Source: Paenibacillus montaniterrae (lineage in GTDB: Bacteria; Bacillota; Bacilli; Paenibacillales; Paenibacillaceae). Taken from it: 64,000 bases of DNA. A program made the position numbers and the translations under genes. The notes below the pieces were generated by a model, which saw nothing but the letters and a program-made list of their open reading frames with translations, had not been told where the DNA came from and ran no database searches. The stretch lies in assembly GCF_018403185.1 (NCBI RefSeq), contig NZ_BOSE01000009.1, positions 183,570 to 247,569 of the forward strand, read 5' to 3'. Below are positions 8,118 to 17,881 of this stretch, one piece after another (within the stretch, counting starts at the first letter, position 1; each line of letters opens with the position of its first letter).

Positions 8118-10859
8118 ATGCATGCAATTATGAGAAACGCAGTTAATCTATTGGTCGTGCTTGCCGTTATGATTACAGCATTTTTACCCGGAACGGCTAA
8201 TGCATCCGAGATTGAGAGCTATTCTATTTCTTCAGCAGATGTAACTGATGCCGCTGATCCGTCAGCTTCGGCCGAAATCGCCGTTGCTCCAGCCACAATT
8301 CAAAATTACCCGATGCCATCCATTTATACTGCATCCAGTGTATTTTCATTAAAAGCAGATAACGAAGCAATTCCTGTAATCAGCTATTTGCCTGATTATG
8401 ATTACGCTCATTTTTCGTTTTCCGGCACCGTTCGCATCGAAGTTACCAACAATGTGCCGATCACATCTTATTCCATCAGCCCACAGGCTAAAAACATCGA
8501 GGGTACAGTCAACGGGAACAAGCTGACGTTCTCGCTTTCATCTTCAACCTATGTGATTGTAAAAATCAACGACCAGAGGAAGAAAATTGTCATTGCCGCC
8601 GATCCTTTGGAGACAGATATTCCTTCGTCTACTGGCCCCGGGATTTACAATGTGACAGAGGCGCCCTACAACGCAGATAATACGGGGACATTGATGGCAT
8701 CGAACGCGATTCAACGGGCGATTGATGACGCCCATCAAGCGGGCGGCGGCGTTGTATTTGTTCCTGCGGGTGTCTATAAAAGCGGGAATCTCACCTTAAA
8801 AAGCAATGTAACCTTTTACCTTGCCGGAGGCGCCGTCATTGTCGGCACGGGCAAGGGCGAAGACTATGCCAATGATTTTCGCAAGGATTCGTTGAATAGA
8901 GATGGAACGTACTTTATCCGTACAGCGATAGACTCCAGTAATATTACGATACGGGGAAGGGGAACGATTGATGGAAAAGGCATAGAAATGCGAGAACGCA
9001 AGATGCCGGCTCCGAATAAAAATGAAGGGTTTCTGAATAATCTGCTGGTGCCGATCGCCACCTCAAATTTTACTTTTGATGGCTTAATATTGAGAGATAG
9101 CGGATTTTGGTCGTTTATGGTTGTTCGTTCCGACAATGTGACGATAAAAAATCTTAAGGGATTCCAGGATTTATATAAACTCGAAAATGACGTTATCGAT
9201 ATAAATGAGAGTCAGAATGTGCTTGTTCAACACGCGATTGCTATATCGGATGACGACACGTATTCCACTAAAACCTGGCTGCAAACGGGGATGTCCAAAG
9301 GCTGGCCAGGTCAGCTTGAGCATTTGGAAAATGTAGTTTTTGATGATGCTTTAGCATGGACAAGATGCGCGGCTTTCAAGATTGGCATGGGAGTTGCCCA
9401 GCCGCAGATTGGCGTAACGATCCGCAATTCATATGTTTTCCAAAGCGCCCGGGCATTGCTTGTTGACCATGGCTACCAATATAATACACTTCCGGAGGAA
9501 GGCTACGCTCAAAATATTACGTTTGAAAATATTGATATTGAACGAGTTGGCATTAATCAATTCGGAAACTATTGGCTTGGGGTTTCTACCAGCACTTCTG
9601 GCGATATAAGCAATGTTATCGTCAAGAACATCAATGTTCGTGAGACGGGATCTCAGAAATCCAGACTTTCCGGGAATGCCACCAAAGGCGGAATGGTTAG
9701 CGGCGTCACATTTTCAGATATTTATGTGGAAGGCAAGCTTGCAACAAATCTGAACGACTTGAATATTAACGTTAATAACAATGTAAAGGGGATCATTTTT
9801 GCCAATTCCAGTTCGCCGATGTTCAGCGATAATTTCGAAGCTGGAAATATAGCGGGATGGACGTCTGTTGCAGGTGGATGGAATGTCCCAACCGTTGGCA
9901 CAAATAAGGTGCTGTCCAGTGGGAATCAGACAACTACATCTTTGATTACCGCCAATTCCGGCAGTTTATGGACGGACTACACATATGAGGCAGGAGTGAG
10001 AATGCCGATCACCGATGCCAATGCAGGCATTATTTTCAGGGTGCAGGATGCCAATCATTATTATTTGTATCGAATCAATTCATCGAATCAAAGGCTGGAA
10101 TTGTACAAATCCATTAATGGACAACTGACTTCCCTGGCCAGTACTCCGTTCACAGCTGCAGAAAAGCAATGGTATAAGCTTAAGGTTGTTATACAAGGGA
10201 ATACGATCAAAGGGTATGTGGATGGGGAGTTGAAAATGGAGTGGACCAATCCTGTAACAGAATTAACAACAGGAGGAATCGGATTCCGCACCACTTCGGC
10301 AGGCGTACATTTTGACGATGTCATTGTTTCCCCGATTATTCGCTTCAGCGACAATTTTGAAGATGGTAATATGGCCGGGTGGACGTCATCATCAGGTTCC
10401 TGGAGTGTGGCAACCGATGACTCGAAAGTGTTGATCCAAAATAATTCAGCCCCGGCGCTTATTGTCGCCGGTGATTCATGGACGGATTATACGTATGAAG
10501 CTAGAGTGAAGATGCCAATTAGTAATGCCAATGCAGGCATTGTGTTCAGGGTACAGGATTCCGGCAATTATTATATGTATCGAATCAATTCAGCAGTCCA
10601 AAAGCTGGAGCTGTACAAATCGGTGAACAATGTTATGACCCTTGTATCCAGCACTCCTTTCACAGCCAAGGCGAAGCAGTGGTATACGATTAAGGCTGCG
10701 ATCCAGGGGAATACCATCAAAGGCTATGTAGATGGACAATTGCAAGTGGAATGGACGAATCCTGTAACGGAATTGACAGCGGGTAAAATCGGATTCCGGA
10801 CTACTTCAGCAGGTGTAGCTTTTGATGACGCTGTGGTTCTGGCTCCTGCTTCTATTTAG
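8118..10859 (+). CDS. Secreted right-handed beta-helix glycosidase (GH28/GH49-like) with two repeated C-terminal lectin-like domains
   Basis: About 913 residues. A TTG at 8103 lies within the ribosome binding site (GAGGAGG, 8105-8111), so the ATG at 8118 is the start. A signal peptide ends near ANA-SE. A short beta-rich N-domain is followed by the pectin-lyase-like helix with the usual entry IQRAIDDAHQAGGGVVFVPAGVY and GTIDGKG. Candidate catalytic acids are D358 in ENDVID and the cluster D378-D380 in AISDDD; their spacing (21/22) matches the Asp triad of GH28 polygalacturonases, although the GHG motif is not clear, and the N-domain plus helix layout also recalls GH49. From ~570 on, two homologous ~170-residue concanavalin-type (LamG/DUF1080-like) domains follow, each starting DNFE.GN.AGWTS. 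The substrate is unknown; pectic or glucan polysaccharide is likely. Confidence 0.82.
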   Translation: MHAIMRNAVNLLVVLAVMITAFLPGTANASEIESYSISSADVTDAADPSASAEIAVAPATIQNYPMPSIYTASSVFSLKADNEAIPVISYLPDYDYAHFSFSGTVRIEVTNNVPITSYSISPQAKNIEGTVNGNKLTFSLSSSTYVIVKINDQRKKIVIAADPLETDIPSSTGPGIYNVTEAPYNADNTGTLMASNAIQRAIDDAHQAGGGVVFVPAGVYKSGNLTLKSNVTFYLAGGAVIVGTGKGEDYANDFRKDSLNRDGTYFIRTAIDSSNITIRGRGTIDGKGIEMRERKMPAPNKNEGFLNNLLVPIATSNFTFDGLILRDSGFWSFMVVRSDNVTIKNLKGFQDLYKLENDVIDINESQNVLVQHAIAISDDDTYSTKTWLQTGMSKGWPGQLEHLENVVFDDALAWTRCAAFKIGMGVAQPQIGVTIRNSYVFQSARALLVDHGYQYNTLPEEGYAQNITFENIDIERVGINQFGNYWLGVSTSTSGDISNVIVKNINVRETGSQKSRLSGNATKGGMVSGVTFSDIYVEGKLATNLNDLNINVNNNVKGIIFANSSSPMFSDNFEAGNIAGWTSVAGGWNVPTVGTNKVLSSGNQTTTSLITANSGSLWTDYTYEAGVRMPITDANAGIIFRVQDANHYYLYRINSSNQRLELYKSINGQLTSLASTPFTAAEKQWYKLKVVIQGNTIKGYVDGELKMEWTNPVTELTTGGIGFRTTSAGVHFDDVIVSPIIRFSDNFEDGNMAGWTSSSGSWSVATDDSKVLIQNNSAPALIVAGDSWTDYTYEARVKMPISNANAGIVFRVQDSGNYYMYRINSAVQKLELYKSVNNVMTLVSSTPFTAKAKQWYTIKAAIQGNTIKGYVDGQLQVEWTNPVTELTAGKIGFRTTSAGVAFDDAVVLAPASI

Positions 10860-10927
10860 CCAGATCAGCTTTCCATACTGGCAAAAAAGAGCTGAGCTGC
10901 AGGTCGATCGCACAAATAGGATCTTGT

Positions 10928-10977
10928 GAAGCTGTCCTGAAGCCATGAATTGGCTGCTCGGGACAGCTTCGTTTTTT
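10928..10977 (+). terminator. Intrinsic terminator after the secreted glycosidase
   Basis: GAAGCTGTCC (10928-10937) pairs perfectly with GGACAGCTTC (10961-10970); a smaller partly paired element fills the loop and a T run follows (10972-10977). Confidence 0.85.
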
Positions 10978-11047
10978 AACATTGTCGAACAATGGCTGCA
11001 GTGACATAATCAAAGAATAGAGACTTTAAACGGAAGGTGTGAAAAGC

Positions 11048-12802
11048 TTGAATTACCCCCGCAAGCAATCGTTCCGTCACAAACTCAAGGTCGCTTTTCT
11101 AGCTGTCATTGTACTTTCTGTCTTGATGACCGGCGGGCTGTCTTATTATATTTCGGCTGTCACGCTGGAAAAGAATGCGCTAAAGCTCACGCAGGATACA
11201 GTTGTTCGTTCTGCACAGATCGTGGATGAGAAGCTGAACAAACTGATGCTGATTATGATGACGTTTATGATCAGCCAGCCTTTTTACGACATGCTGAGAG
11301 ATGTCGTCTCCGGGGATGCCAGCAGATATTATACGCATCTCAACGATCTTGACAACGTTTTCTCGCAAGCGCGGATTGCTGAGCCGTTAATTCAGTCGAT
11401 TTACGTATCTACGCCGATTGGTGAATTTTATCCTTCGTCGATGAATCGCAATCGGCTCATCGCATTTGAGGATACATTTTTGTATGAGCGCATCGAGCAA
11501 GAAAAAAAGAACCTTTGGGTTGAAGGCCATGAGGATATGCTCTTCTCGGGCAAGGATCGCGTCATCTCGCTCATTCTGCAACCGATCTTCGACACTCCGG
11601 TTAGCGGTGTTTATATTGTCGTGAACATTCGTGAAGATGGCTTCCGCAAGCTGGTGCAGGGGGACAACGGGGAAGAAGCGTCCAGCTTCTTGCTGAATGC
11701 TGAGGGAGAGACAGTCTATCCCGTGAAGGAGCAGTTGGTCCGACAGGCAGTGGATACAGGAAATCTGAGCGGCATGATGAACAGCTCGGAAGGCAGTCAA
11801 TCCTTTGAATTGGATGGACAAACCTATTTGCTCAACTATGCCCGTCTCGGCATTGCGGATTGGACGATGACTACCATTCGTTCCCGGGCCGATGTGTTGA
11901 AGGATATGGTGTATGTCAAATGGCTGATTGCCGGGGTTGCTCTGGCTGTTTTTACTGTCACGACACTGATCTCGGGCGCATTTGCACGCTATTTGCTGAA
12001 GCCGCTGCAAGGGTTGCTGAAGGTGATAAAACGGGTGGAGAACAATGATCTGACCGCTCGTTTTGAGAGTAGCAGCGGGGATGAACTGGGGCAGGTAGGG
12101 TTCCGCTTCAACCGGATGCTGGAGCAGATTGTGGTGTTGATTGACGAGGTCACAGAGGCACAGACGCATAAGCGAACTGCAGAGATCAAGGCGTTATCGG
12201 CGCAGATGGACCCTCATTTTCTGTATAATACATTGAACACTATTTACTGGAAATTGAAGTTGAAGCAGGTTGAGCCGTCGCAGCAAATGGTTATGTCCCT
12301 TTCTCGCCTATTCCAGCTCGGGCTGAACAATGGTCAGGAAATTACGACATTGTCGAAAGAGCTGGAGCATGTGCGCCAGTATCTGGAGCTGCAGTTATAC
12401 TGCTATGAAGGGTTGTTCTCCTACAAGATTGATGTGGGTGAACCGGAGCTTTCCGCGCTTTTCATTCCACGCATCGTGTTGCAGCCGCTGGTGGAGAACA
12501 GTATTTTGCACGGTTTTCGCGACCTGAAGCACGGCGGTCGAATTGAGATTGACATTACTGGAGATGAGGAGCGCTGGACGATTGCTGTGCGTGATAATGG
12601 CAATGGTATGGATGAAGATCAAGTGAAAGCGCTCTTTTGGATCGAATCGAAGAAAGGGTACGCGGTGTCCAATCTGATTCGGCGGCTCCGGCTCTATTAT
12701 GGGGATGGTGCGGAATTTCATGTGGACAGTGCGCCGGAGCGCGGAACTGAAATACGGATTTCTTTGCCTAAGAAAGGAGAGCATTTGGATGAGCAATCCT
12801 GA
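11048..12802 (+). CDS. YesM-type sensor histidine kinase
   Basis: About 584 residues. Transmembrane segment near residues 15-40, large extracytoplasmic dCache-like sensor region, second transmembrane segment (WLIAGVALAVFTVTTLISG), HAMP domain, then the His_kinase domain with the phospho-histidine in LSAQMDPHFLYNTLNTI and an HATPase domain (QPLVENSILHG, DNGNGMD). A GTG at 11039 is only one base after GGAAGG (11032-11037), so the TTG at 11048 with 10-base spacing is preferred. The gene overlaps the response regulator by 14 bp. Kinases of this class normally sense carbohydrates via binding proteins and control adjacent sugar importers, which fits the operon that follows. Confidence 0.92.
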   Translation: MNYPRKQSFRHKLKVAFLAVIVLSVLMTGGLSYYISAVTLEKNALKLTQDTVVRSAQIVDEKLNKLMLIMMTFMISQPFYDMLRDVVSGDASRYYTHLNDLDNVFSQARIAEPLIQSIYVSTPIGEFYPSSMNRNRLIAFEDTFLYERIEQEKKNLWVEGHEDMLFSGKDRVISLILQPIFDTPVSGVYIVVNIREDGFRKLVQGDNGEEASSFLLNAEGETVYPVKEQLVRQAVDTGNLSGMMNSSEGSQSFELDGQTYLLNYARLGIADWTMTTIRSRADVLKDMVYVKWLIAGVALAVFTVTTLISGAFARYLLKPLQGLLKVIKRVENNDLTARFESSSGDELGQVGFRFNRMLEQIVVLIDEVTEAQTHKRTAEIKALSAQMDPHFLYNTLNTIYWKLKLKQVEPSQQMVMSLSRLFQLGLNNGQEITTLSKELEHVRQYLELQLYCYEGLFSYKIDVGEPELSALFIPRIVLQPLVENSILHGFRDLKHGGRIEIDITGDEERWTIAVRDNGNGMDEDQVKALFWIESKKGYAVSNLIRRLRLYYGDGAEFHVDSAPERGTEIRISLPKKGEHLDEQS

Positions 12803-14414
12803 GGAGATCAGTCTTTGTATTATCGATGATATTAAAAGCGTGGTCGATGGGCTGTCCGCGATGAACTGGGAAGAACAGGGGATTCGGGTCGCAGGTGTGT
12901 CGAGCAATGGCGAGGAGGGGCTTGAGCTGATCGACAAGCTGCGGCCGGATCTGGTCATCACTGATATTCGGATGCCGCGAATGGACGGGCTGAGCATGCT
13001 GCGCGCAATTTTGGAAGAAAACCGCAGATGCAAGGTTATTTTGATCAGCGGCTATGCCGACTTTGAATACGCGCAGCAGGCGGTGCAACTGGGGGCGTTT
13101 GATTTTGTAGTAAAGCCCTTTTCAGAAGAAGATATTATGTCCGCGGTGCTGCGAGCAAAAGCGGAGGTGATGGATGAGAGAGCCAGACTGCTCAATTTGC
13201 AAAAGATGGAGAATAAGCTCCGTGAGAGCATGCCGGTGCTGCGGCAGGAATACTTTGCGCTGCTCACAAGCCACCGCACTTCATGGGAAGAAGCCTCGGA
13301 ACGGTGGGAGTTTTTGAATATTGAGCTGGAGCCAAGGGGCTTCGTAGTGATGCTAATTGAAATTGACCGTTTTCTGGAGCAGGTTGCCGAGCAGCCTGTG
13401 CGGGAGATGGAGCTGATCCGTTTTTCTTTGCTGAATATTATGCAGGAGACGCTTGCCGACTATGCGCGGTGTGTCGTTTTCCGCACTAGTCATGATCGGC
13501 ATCTGGCCGTACTAAACGATACAGTAGCAGCCAGTCCAATCGAAATTGCCGAACAAATCTGCCGAAATATTGAACGCTATACGAAGTTTACGGTTTCGAT
13601 CGGAGTCGGCAGCAGAGTGGAGGAGATCAGCGAGCTGCCGGATTCCTGCCGCGAGGCTCATCGAGCGCTCTCCTATCATCTGTTCACTGAGGGCAATGCG
13701 GCTATTAGGTATGATGATATTCATCAGAGCGGCAGTCAGGAGCCGCTGACTCTGGAGCATAAGGATGAGCTGTTGCTGGCTCTTCGCTCCGGGAATGTTG
13801 ACCGAACGAACGAGATTTTGTCTGTCATTTCGAAGACACTGCGGCAACGTTTTGCCCAGCAAAATCCGGATTATCTCCTCAGCCTGTACAATGAGCTGGC
13901 GGCTTCCGCCATCCGCACCTTTTATGAAATGATTCCGTATTCAGACATTCAGCCGCTGATTCAAAGATTCCAAGCAGTACAAGGGATAGCGGGAGTGCCA
14001 CTATCCTCTTTGCAGCGTCAATTGCTTGCCTTATGTACAGAGGGAGCCGATTTGGTGCGGCGCAACAGCTTATCCGAAGGACAGAGGATAATTTATCAAG
14101 CTATTGATTATATACAGGGCCGCTTGTCCGAGGATATTAGCGTTGGCGAATGCGCCGCCCATGTCCATCTCAGCGCCAGCTACTTTTCCAGCTTGTTCAA
14201 GCGCGTGACCGGGATGACGGTTACACAGTATATGACCTGGGAACGGATCCAGAAAGCGAAGCAGCTTTTAGTGGAGGGAGCGCAGGTGCAGGAGGTGGCT
14301 GCGTCTGTAGGCTATGAGGAGCGCAGATATTTCAGCGAGATGTTCAAGAAGGTGACCGGACAGACGCCATCGGAGTACAGGGCGAGCTATCATCCAGAGC
14401 GGCCGGAGGCATAA
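12789..14414 (+). CDS. YesN-type response regulator with AraC DNA-binding domain
   Basis: About 541 residues. The open frame extends upstream inside the kinase gene, but the ATG at 12789 has AAAGGAGA 9 bases before it and gives the standard start MSNPEEISLCIIDD. Receiver domain with phosphoacceptor Asp in LVITDIRMPRMDG, a long middle region, and a C-terminal AraC pair of helix-turn-helix motifs (HVHLSASYFSSLFKRVTG and VAASVGYEERRYFSEMFKKV). It is expected to activate the importer and enzyme genes downstream in response to the YesM kinase. The 14-bp overlap with the kinase implies translational coupling. Confidence 0.93.
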   Translation: MSNPEEISLCIIDDIKSVVDGLSAMNWEEQGIRVAGVSSNGEEGLELIDKLRPDLVITDIRMPRMDGLSMLRAILEENRRCKVILISGYADFEYAQQAVQLGAFDFVVKPFSEEDIMSAVLRAKAEVMDERARLLNLQKMENKLRESMPVLRQEYFALLTSHRTSWEEASERWEFLNIELEPRGFVVMLIEIDRFLEQVAEQPVREMELIRFSLLNIMQETLADYARCVVFRTSHDRHLAVLNDTVAASPIEIAEQICRNIERYTKFTVSIGVGSRVEEISELPDSCREAHRALSYHLFTEGNAAIRYDDIHQSGSQEPLTLEHKDELLLALRSGNVDRTNEILSVISKTLRQRFAQQNPDYLLSLYNELAASAIRTFYEMIPYSDIQPLIQRFQAVQGIAGVPLSSLQRQLLALCTEGADLVRRNSLSEGQRIIYQAIDYIQGRLSEDISVGECAAHVHLSASYFSSLFKRVTGMTVTQYMTWERIQKAKQLLVEGAQVQEVAASVGYEERRYFSEMFKKVTGQTPSEYRASYHPERPEA

Positions 14415-14471
14415 GTATGCATGAGGATGGCCGGGAGCATACTGCACAGACCATAGAATTCTGTCCCTTGA

Positions 14472-14516
14472 GAGTGAATCTGCCTCACTCCTTTTCTGGG
14501 AAACAGAGCCTATAAT
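14472..14516 (+). promoter_or_regulatory. Weak hairpin and promoter -10 before the binding-protein gene
   Basis: GAGTGA (14472-14477) pairs with TCACTC (14485-14490), followed by CTTTTC, a weak terminator after the regulator gene. A consensus -10 TATAAT lies at 14511-14516, with no clear -35, as expected if an AraC-type activator is needed. Confidence 0.4.
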
Positions 14517-14561
14517 AAAAACGAGCTCACAATACAAATGTCAATTAAAGGGGTGGAATGT

Positions 14562-15971
14562 ATGCGAAAAAAATGGTCAAGTCTCGTCTTGTGCCTTCTA
14601 TTGATTGCCGCAATCGCAGCAGGCTGCAGCGGGAACGGCAATAACAATGGCAATGGCGCTGCGGCGAATGGAAATTCTGAAGGCAGTACAGCAACGTCCT
14701 CAACGGAGACGGGCACACCTGTACAGTTGAAGTACTGGACTGACGACCGTCACGACCAGGAGTATATCAAGGAATTGATCAACAAGTTCAATGAGACAAA
14801 CGAAGACAATATTCAAGTGGAATTGACAGTCATGTCCGAGAATTACACGCAAAGTGTCGACATTGCATTTTCCAGCAATCAGGCGCCGGATGTGCTGCGA
14901 CTAAAGAGCGCCAACACTGCCGGATTTGTTAAAAAAGGCTATCTCGCGCCCATTGACGAGTATCTTACCGATGACTTGAAAGCAAAGTTTGGCAACCTGC
15001 TGATCGACGATGTTAATCGTTTTGAAGGCAAGGTATATTCGCTCGCCAACACCGGTCTCACCTTGCGCCTGGTCTACAACAAGGACCTTTTTGCCAAAGC
15101 GGGCATCGAGAATCCGCCGGTATCGCTGCAGGAAATGGTGGACGCCGCCAAGCAGATTACCGAGGTTGGCAAAGCTGAGGGCATCTATGGCTTTGCACTA
15201 AACTTCAAAAATCCGAAGCAGGCATTTGATCGTTCGATCCGAGAGATTCTTTCCTTGAGCGGTTATCAAGGGCTTGGCTTTGATCTGAAAACAGGACAAT
15301 TTGATTTCGCGCCTTATTCGCAGGTCGTTGAATACTTCAAGCAAATGTATAATGACGGAAGTATTCTGCCTGGCGCAGAAGCGCTGGACATCGATCCGCT
15401 GCGCGCTCAATTCGCCGCCGGTAAAATTGGCATGTATCTTTCCTTCTCGACGGAACCGGGCGTGTATCAGGATCAATTTCCGACTGAAATCAATTGGGGC
15501 GGAGCTTTGGCTCCAACACTGGACGGGCAGATCAAGGGAACTTCCGAAATTGTATCTGCTGGAACGTGGCTTGGCATCAGTGCTCAATCAGCCAATAAGG
15601 AAGCGGCTTGGAAATTTATGCAGTATATGTACGGTGACGAGGTTCTGAAGACTTATCATGAAAAAGGCTTCGGGATTGCGATTGTGCCAAGCATTGTGGA
15701 ACAGGCCAAAGATCCGGAGATCGGCGGCATGGAAGGGTTCCTGGTTGGGGAGCACGATTCGCTCTGGCCGGCTTCGCCAAACGTTACTCCTGAGGGTTCC
15801 ACCTATGCGGACGCTTTCTTCAAATATATCCTTGAAGGTGGAGATGTGAAAGCGATTACGGACGATTTGAACACCAGATACAACGCCGCATTGTCCAAAG
15901 CGGTGGAGAAGGGCGAGGTTACTGTAACGCCGAACCCTGCCTTTGATCCTGCCAAACCGCAGGGAGAATAA
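14562..15971 (+). CDS. Sugar ABC importer binding lipoprotein
   Basis: About 469 residues. The ATG at 14562 follows AAAGGGGTGG and gives MRKKWSSLVLCLLLIAAIAAGC, a lipoprotein signal with lipobox IAAGC and then an Asn/Gly-rich linker. The body is a family-1 extracellular solute-binding protein (LKYWTDDRHDQEYIKELINK, AWKFMQYMYGDEV). First gene of the importer unit controlled by the YesM/YesN pair just upstream. A GC-rich hairpin between this gene and the first permease could lower expression of the membrane parts relative to the binding protein, as is common in such operons. Confidence 0.94.
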   Translation: MRKKWSSLVLCLLLIAAIAAGCSGNGNNNGNGAAANGNSEGSTATSSTETGTPVQLKYWTDDRHDQEYIKELINKFNETNEDNIQVELTVMSENYTQSVDIAFSSNQAPDVLRLKSANTAGFVKKGYLAPIDEYLTDDLKAKFGNLLIDDVNRFEGKVYSLANTGLTLRLVYNKDLFAKAGIENPPVSLQEMVDAAKQITEVGKAEGIYGFALNFKNPKQAFDRSIREILSLSGYQGLGFDLKTGQFDFAPYSQVVEYFKQMYNDGSILPGAEALDIDPLRAQFAAGKIGMYLSFSTEPGVYQDQFPTEINWGGALAPTLDGQIKGTSEIVSAGTWLGISAQSANKEAAWKFMQYMYGDEVLKTYHEKGFGIAIVPSIVEQAKDPEIGGMEGFLVGEHDSLWPASPNVTPEGSTYADAFFKYILEGGDVKAITDDLNTRYNAALSKAVEKGEVTVTPNPAFDPAKPQGE

Positions 15972-15982
15972 CAGTAATGGAT

Positions 15983-16020
15983 GGGGCTGTCACGCATTTT
16001 GGCGGATGCCCCTTTTCTTT
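15983..16020 (+). terminator. Hairpin/attenuator between binding protein and permease
   Basis: GGGGC (15983-15987) pairs with GCCCC (16008-16012); the inner part pairs partially, and TTTTCTTT follows. It is a modest terminator inside the operon and probably allows partial readthrough. Confidence 0.55.
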
Positions 16021-16040
16021 CCCCAAAGGAGGAACAAATC

Positions 16041-16940
16041 ATGCATTTCAAGTGGAAACGACTGGGGGAGAATGCGCTGTTTCTGTCGCCGAGCATCATT
16101 TTAACAGCTGCCTTAGGCATCTATCCCCTGCTCTGGATGCTTCGTTATATGTTTTATGACTATGCCGGCTACGGCGATCCGCTGTTCGTTGGCCTGGACA
16201 ATTTCCGTTTGCTGATGCGCGACGGGCTGTTCTGGGAATCGGTTGGCAATACCTTTATCTATGCCGGAGGCAAGCTGCTGCTGACGCTGCCATTGTCCTT
16301 GTTGCTGGCGGTCATCCTGAACAGCAAGCTGCGCGGCGGAAATTTGCTGCGCGGGATTTATTTTATGCCGACGATCATCAGCACCGCAGTTATATCTGTT
16401 GTATTTTACAATATTTTTAATTCCTACAATGGGATGGTTAACACTGTTTTGATGAAGCTGCATCTGATTTCGCAGCCGATTGACTGGCTTGGACCGAAGT
16501 ATGCGATGCTTACGGTTATTATTGTGGCGGTATGGGGAGCGGTCGGCAATTATATGCTGCTGTTTCTGGCCGGACTGCAGAGCATTCCGCAGGATTTGTA
16601 CGAGAGTGCGGCCATTGACGGTGCGAACGCCGCTAGACGGTTCTGGAGCATTACGCTTCCGATGCTGGCTCCAGTTGCCCAGATGGTTATTATGCTGGCG
16701 ATTATTGCATCATTGAAAGGTTATGAGAGCATTATGCTCATCACGGAAGGCGGACCGATTGGTAAAACCGAGGTTATGTATCTTTATTTGTACAAACTGT
16801 TATTCCCGGTATCCACGGGTTCGCCTGTGGAGCAGCAGCTTGGATATGGCAGCGCCGTAGGCTTCGCAACCGCTGTTATTGTTGGAGCGATTACAGGCTT
16901 GTATTTTTTATTGAGCCGTAAAATGAACAAGTTGTATTAG
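16041..16940 (+). CDS. Sugar ABC importer permease, MalF/LplB class
   Basis: About 299 residues. The frame is open from 15981, but AAAGGAGGAAC directly precedes the ATG at 16041 (MHFKWKRLGENALF), which is the start. Six membrane segments, beginning LFLSPSIILTAALGIYPLLW, and the EAA loop YESAAIDGANAARRF. It forms the transmembrane pore with the next gene product; the ATPase is not encoded here. Twenty bases separate it from the second permease. Confidence 0.93.
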   Translation: MHFKWKRLGENALFLSPSIILTAALGIYPLLWMLRYMFYDYAGYGDPLFVGLDNFRLLMRDGLFWESVGNTFIYAGGKLLLTLPLSLLLAVILNSKLRGGNLLRGIYFMPTIISTAVISVVFYNIFNSYNGMVNTVLMKLHLISQPIDWLGPKYAMLTVIIVAVWGAVGNYMLLFLAGLQSIPQDLYESAAIDGANAARRFWSITLPMLAPVAQMVIMLAIIASLKGYESIMLITEGGPIGKTEVMYLYLYKLLFPVSTGSPVEQQLGYGSAVGFATAVIVGAITGLYFLLSRKMNKLY

Positions 16941-16960
16941 CTTACAGGAGGTTCAGTGCA

Positions 16961-17854
16961 ATGAACAAACAGTTGTTAATCCAACAGCCGGGCGGACGCG
17001 GCAAAAGTACTGCCCGCCCGTTTTCCGGCCGCACAGTGGGCCGTGCGGTTATGTGGCTGTTTTTATTGATAACGGCGATACTGACATTATTTCCCTTGCT
17101 GATGACTTTGTCTGGCTCGCTTAAGACTGGCGCCGAAATGATGACCGGCGGCAGCTTGCTGCCGGCCAAGCCGCAATTCGTCAACTATGTGGAAGCTTGG
17201 AAGCAAGCCAATTTTGCCCGCTATACCTGGAACAGTGCTTTTGTCAGCGTTATGGCTACAGCAGGCACCTTGCTGGTCGCTGCGATGGCGGCTTATGTGG
17301 TGGATCGGCGTCATTTTCCCGGCAAATCACTATACGTGACGACTCAAGCCTCGATGATGTTTATATCTGTTGGCGCTATTGTGCTGCGTCCGCAATTTGA
17401 TTTGATGGTCGCATTGAATCTGAATACGACGCTATGGGGAGTAATCCTGATTCTGATCAGCGCTCATTCCAGCACGTTTTTTATGCTGATTGGTTTCTTC
17501 AAAGCGATCCCCCGCGAGCTTGATGAAGCGGCAATGGTCGATGGTTCCGGGTTTATTCGAACCTTCTTCCGGGTGATTCTGCCACTTTTAACGCCAGGGC
17601 TTGGTGTAGCTGGACTATTTGCTTTTCGTCATGCCTGGAACGAATACATTTTGCCGCTGGTGTTTACGATGACGAATCCGCAATTGCAGACACTTACCGT
17701 TGGGCTGGCGAATCTTCGTTATGGTTCTTCTGCGGCGATGCAGATTCATTTGATGATGGCAGGAGCATGTCTGTCTATTCTGCCGATGCTGCTCGCTTAT
17801 ATTGTGGCGAACAAGTCGTTTATTCAAGTGACGGCTGGTTCAGTCAAAGGTTAA
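16961..17854 (+). CDS. Sugar ABC importer permease, MalG/LplC class
   Basis: 297 residues with a basic N-terminus, six membrane segments and the EAA motif LDEAAMVDGSGFIRTF. ACAGGAGG lies just before the ATG. The C-terminal VTAGSVKG is typical of this class. It pairs with the preceding permease. The enzymes downstream (GH130-type phosphorylase, oxidoreductase, SGNH esterase) suggest that the imported ligand is a decorated oligosaccharide. Confidence 0.93.
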   Translation: MNKQLLIQQPGGRGKSTARPFSGRTVGRAVMWLFLLITAILTLFPLLMTLSGSLKTGAEMMTGGSLLPAKPQFVNYVEAWKQANFARYTWNSAFVSVMATAGTLLVAAMAAYVVDRRHFPGKSLYVTTQASMMFISVGAIVLRPQFDLMVALNLNTTLWGVILILISAHSSTFFMLIGFFKAIPRELDEAAMVDGSGFIRTFFRVILPLLTPGLGVAGLFAFRHAWNEYILPLVFTMTNPQLQTLTVGLANLRYGSSAAMQIHLMMAGACLSILPMLLAYIVANKSFIQVTAGSVKG

Positions 17855-17881
17855 TTTCAAATTCCATGTACAAGGAGCAAA

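Noticed and set aside
11387..12169. A 260-codon reverse-strand open frame inside the YesM kinase gene
   Set aside because: It is fully antisense to a kinase with all motifs intact, and its translation shows no recognisable domain.
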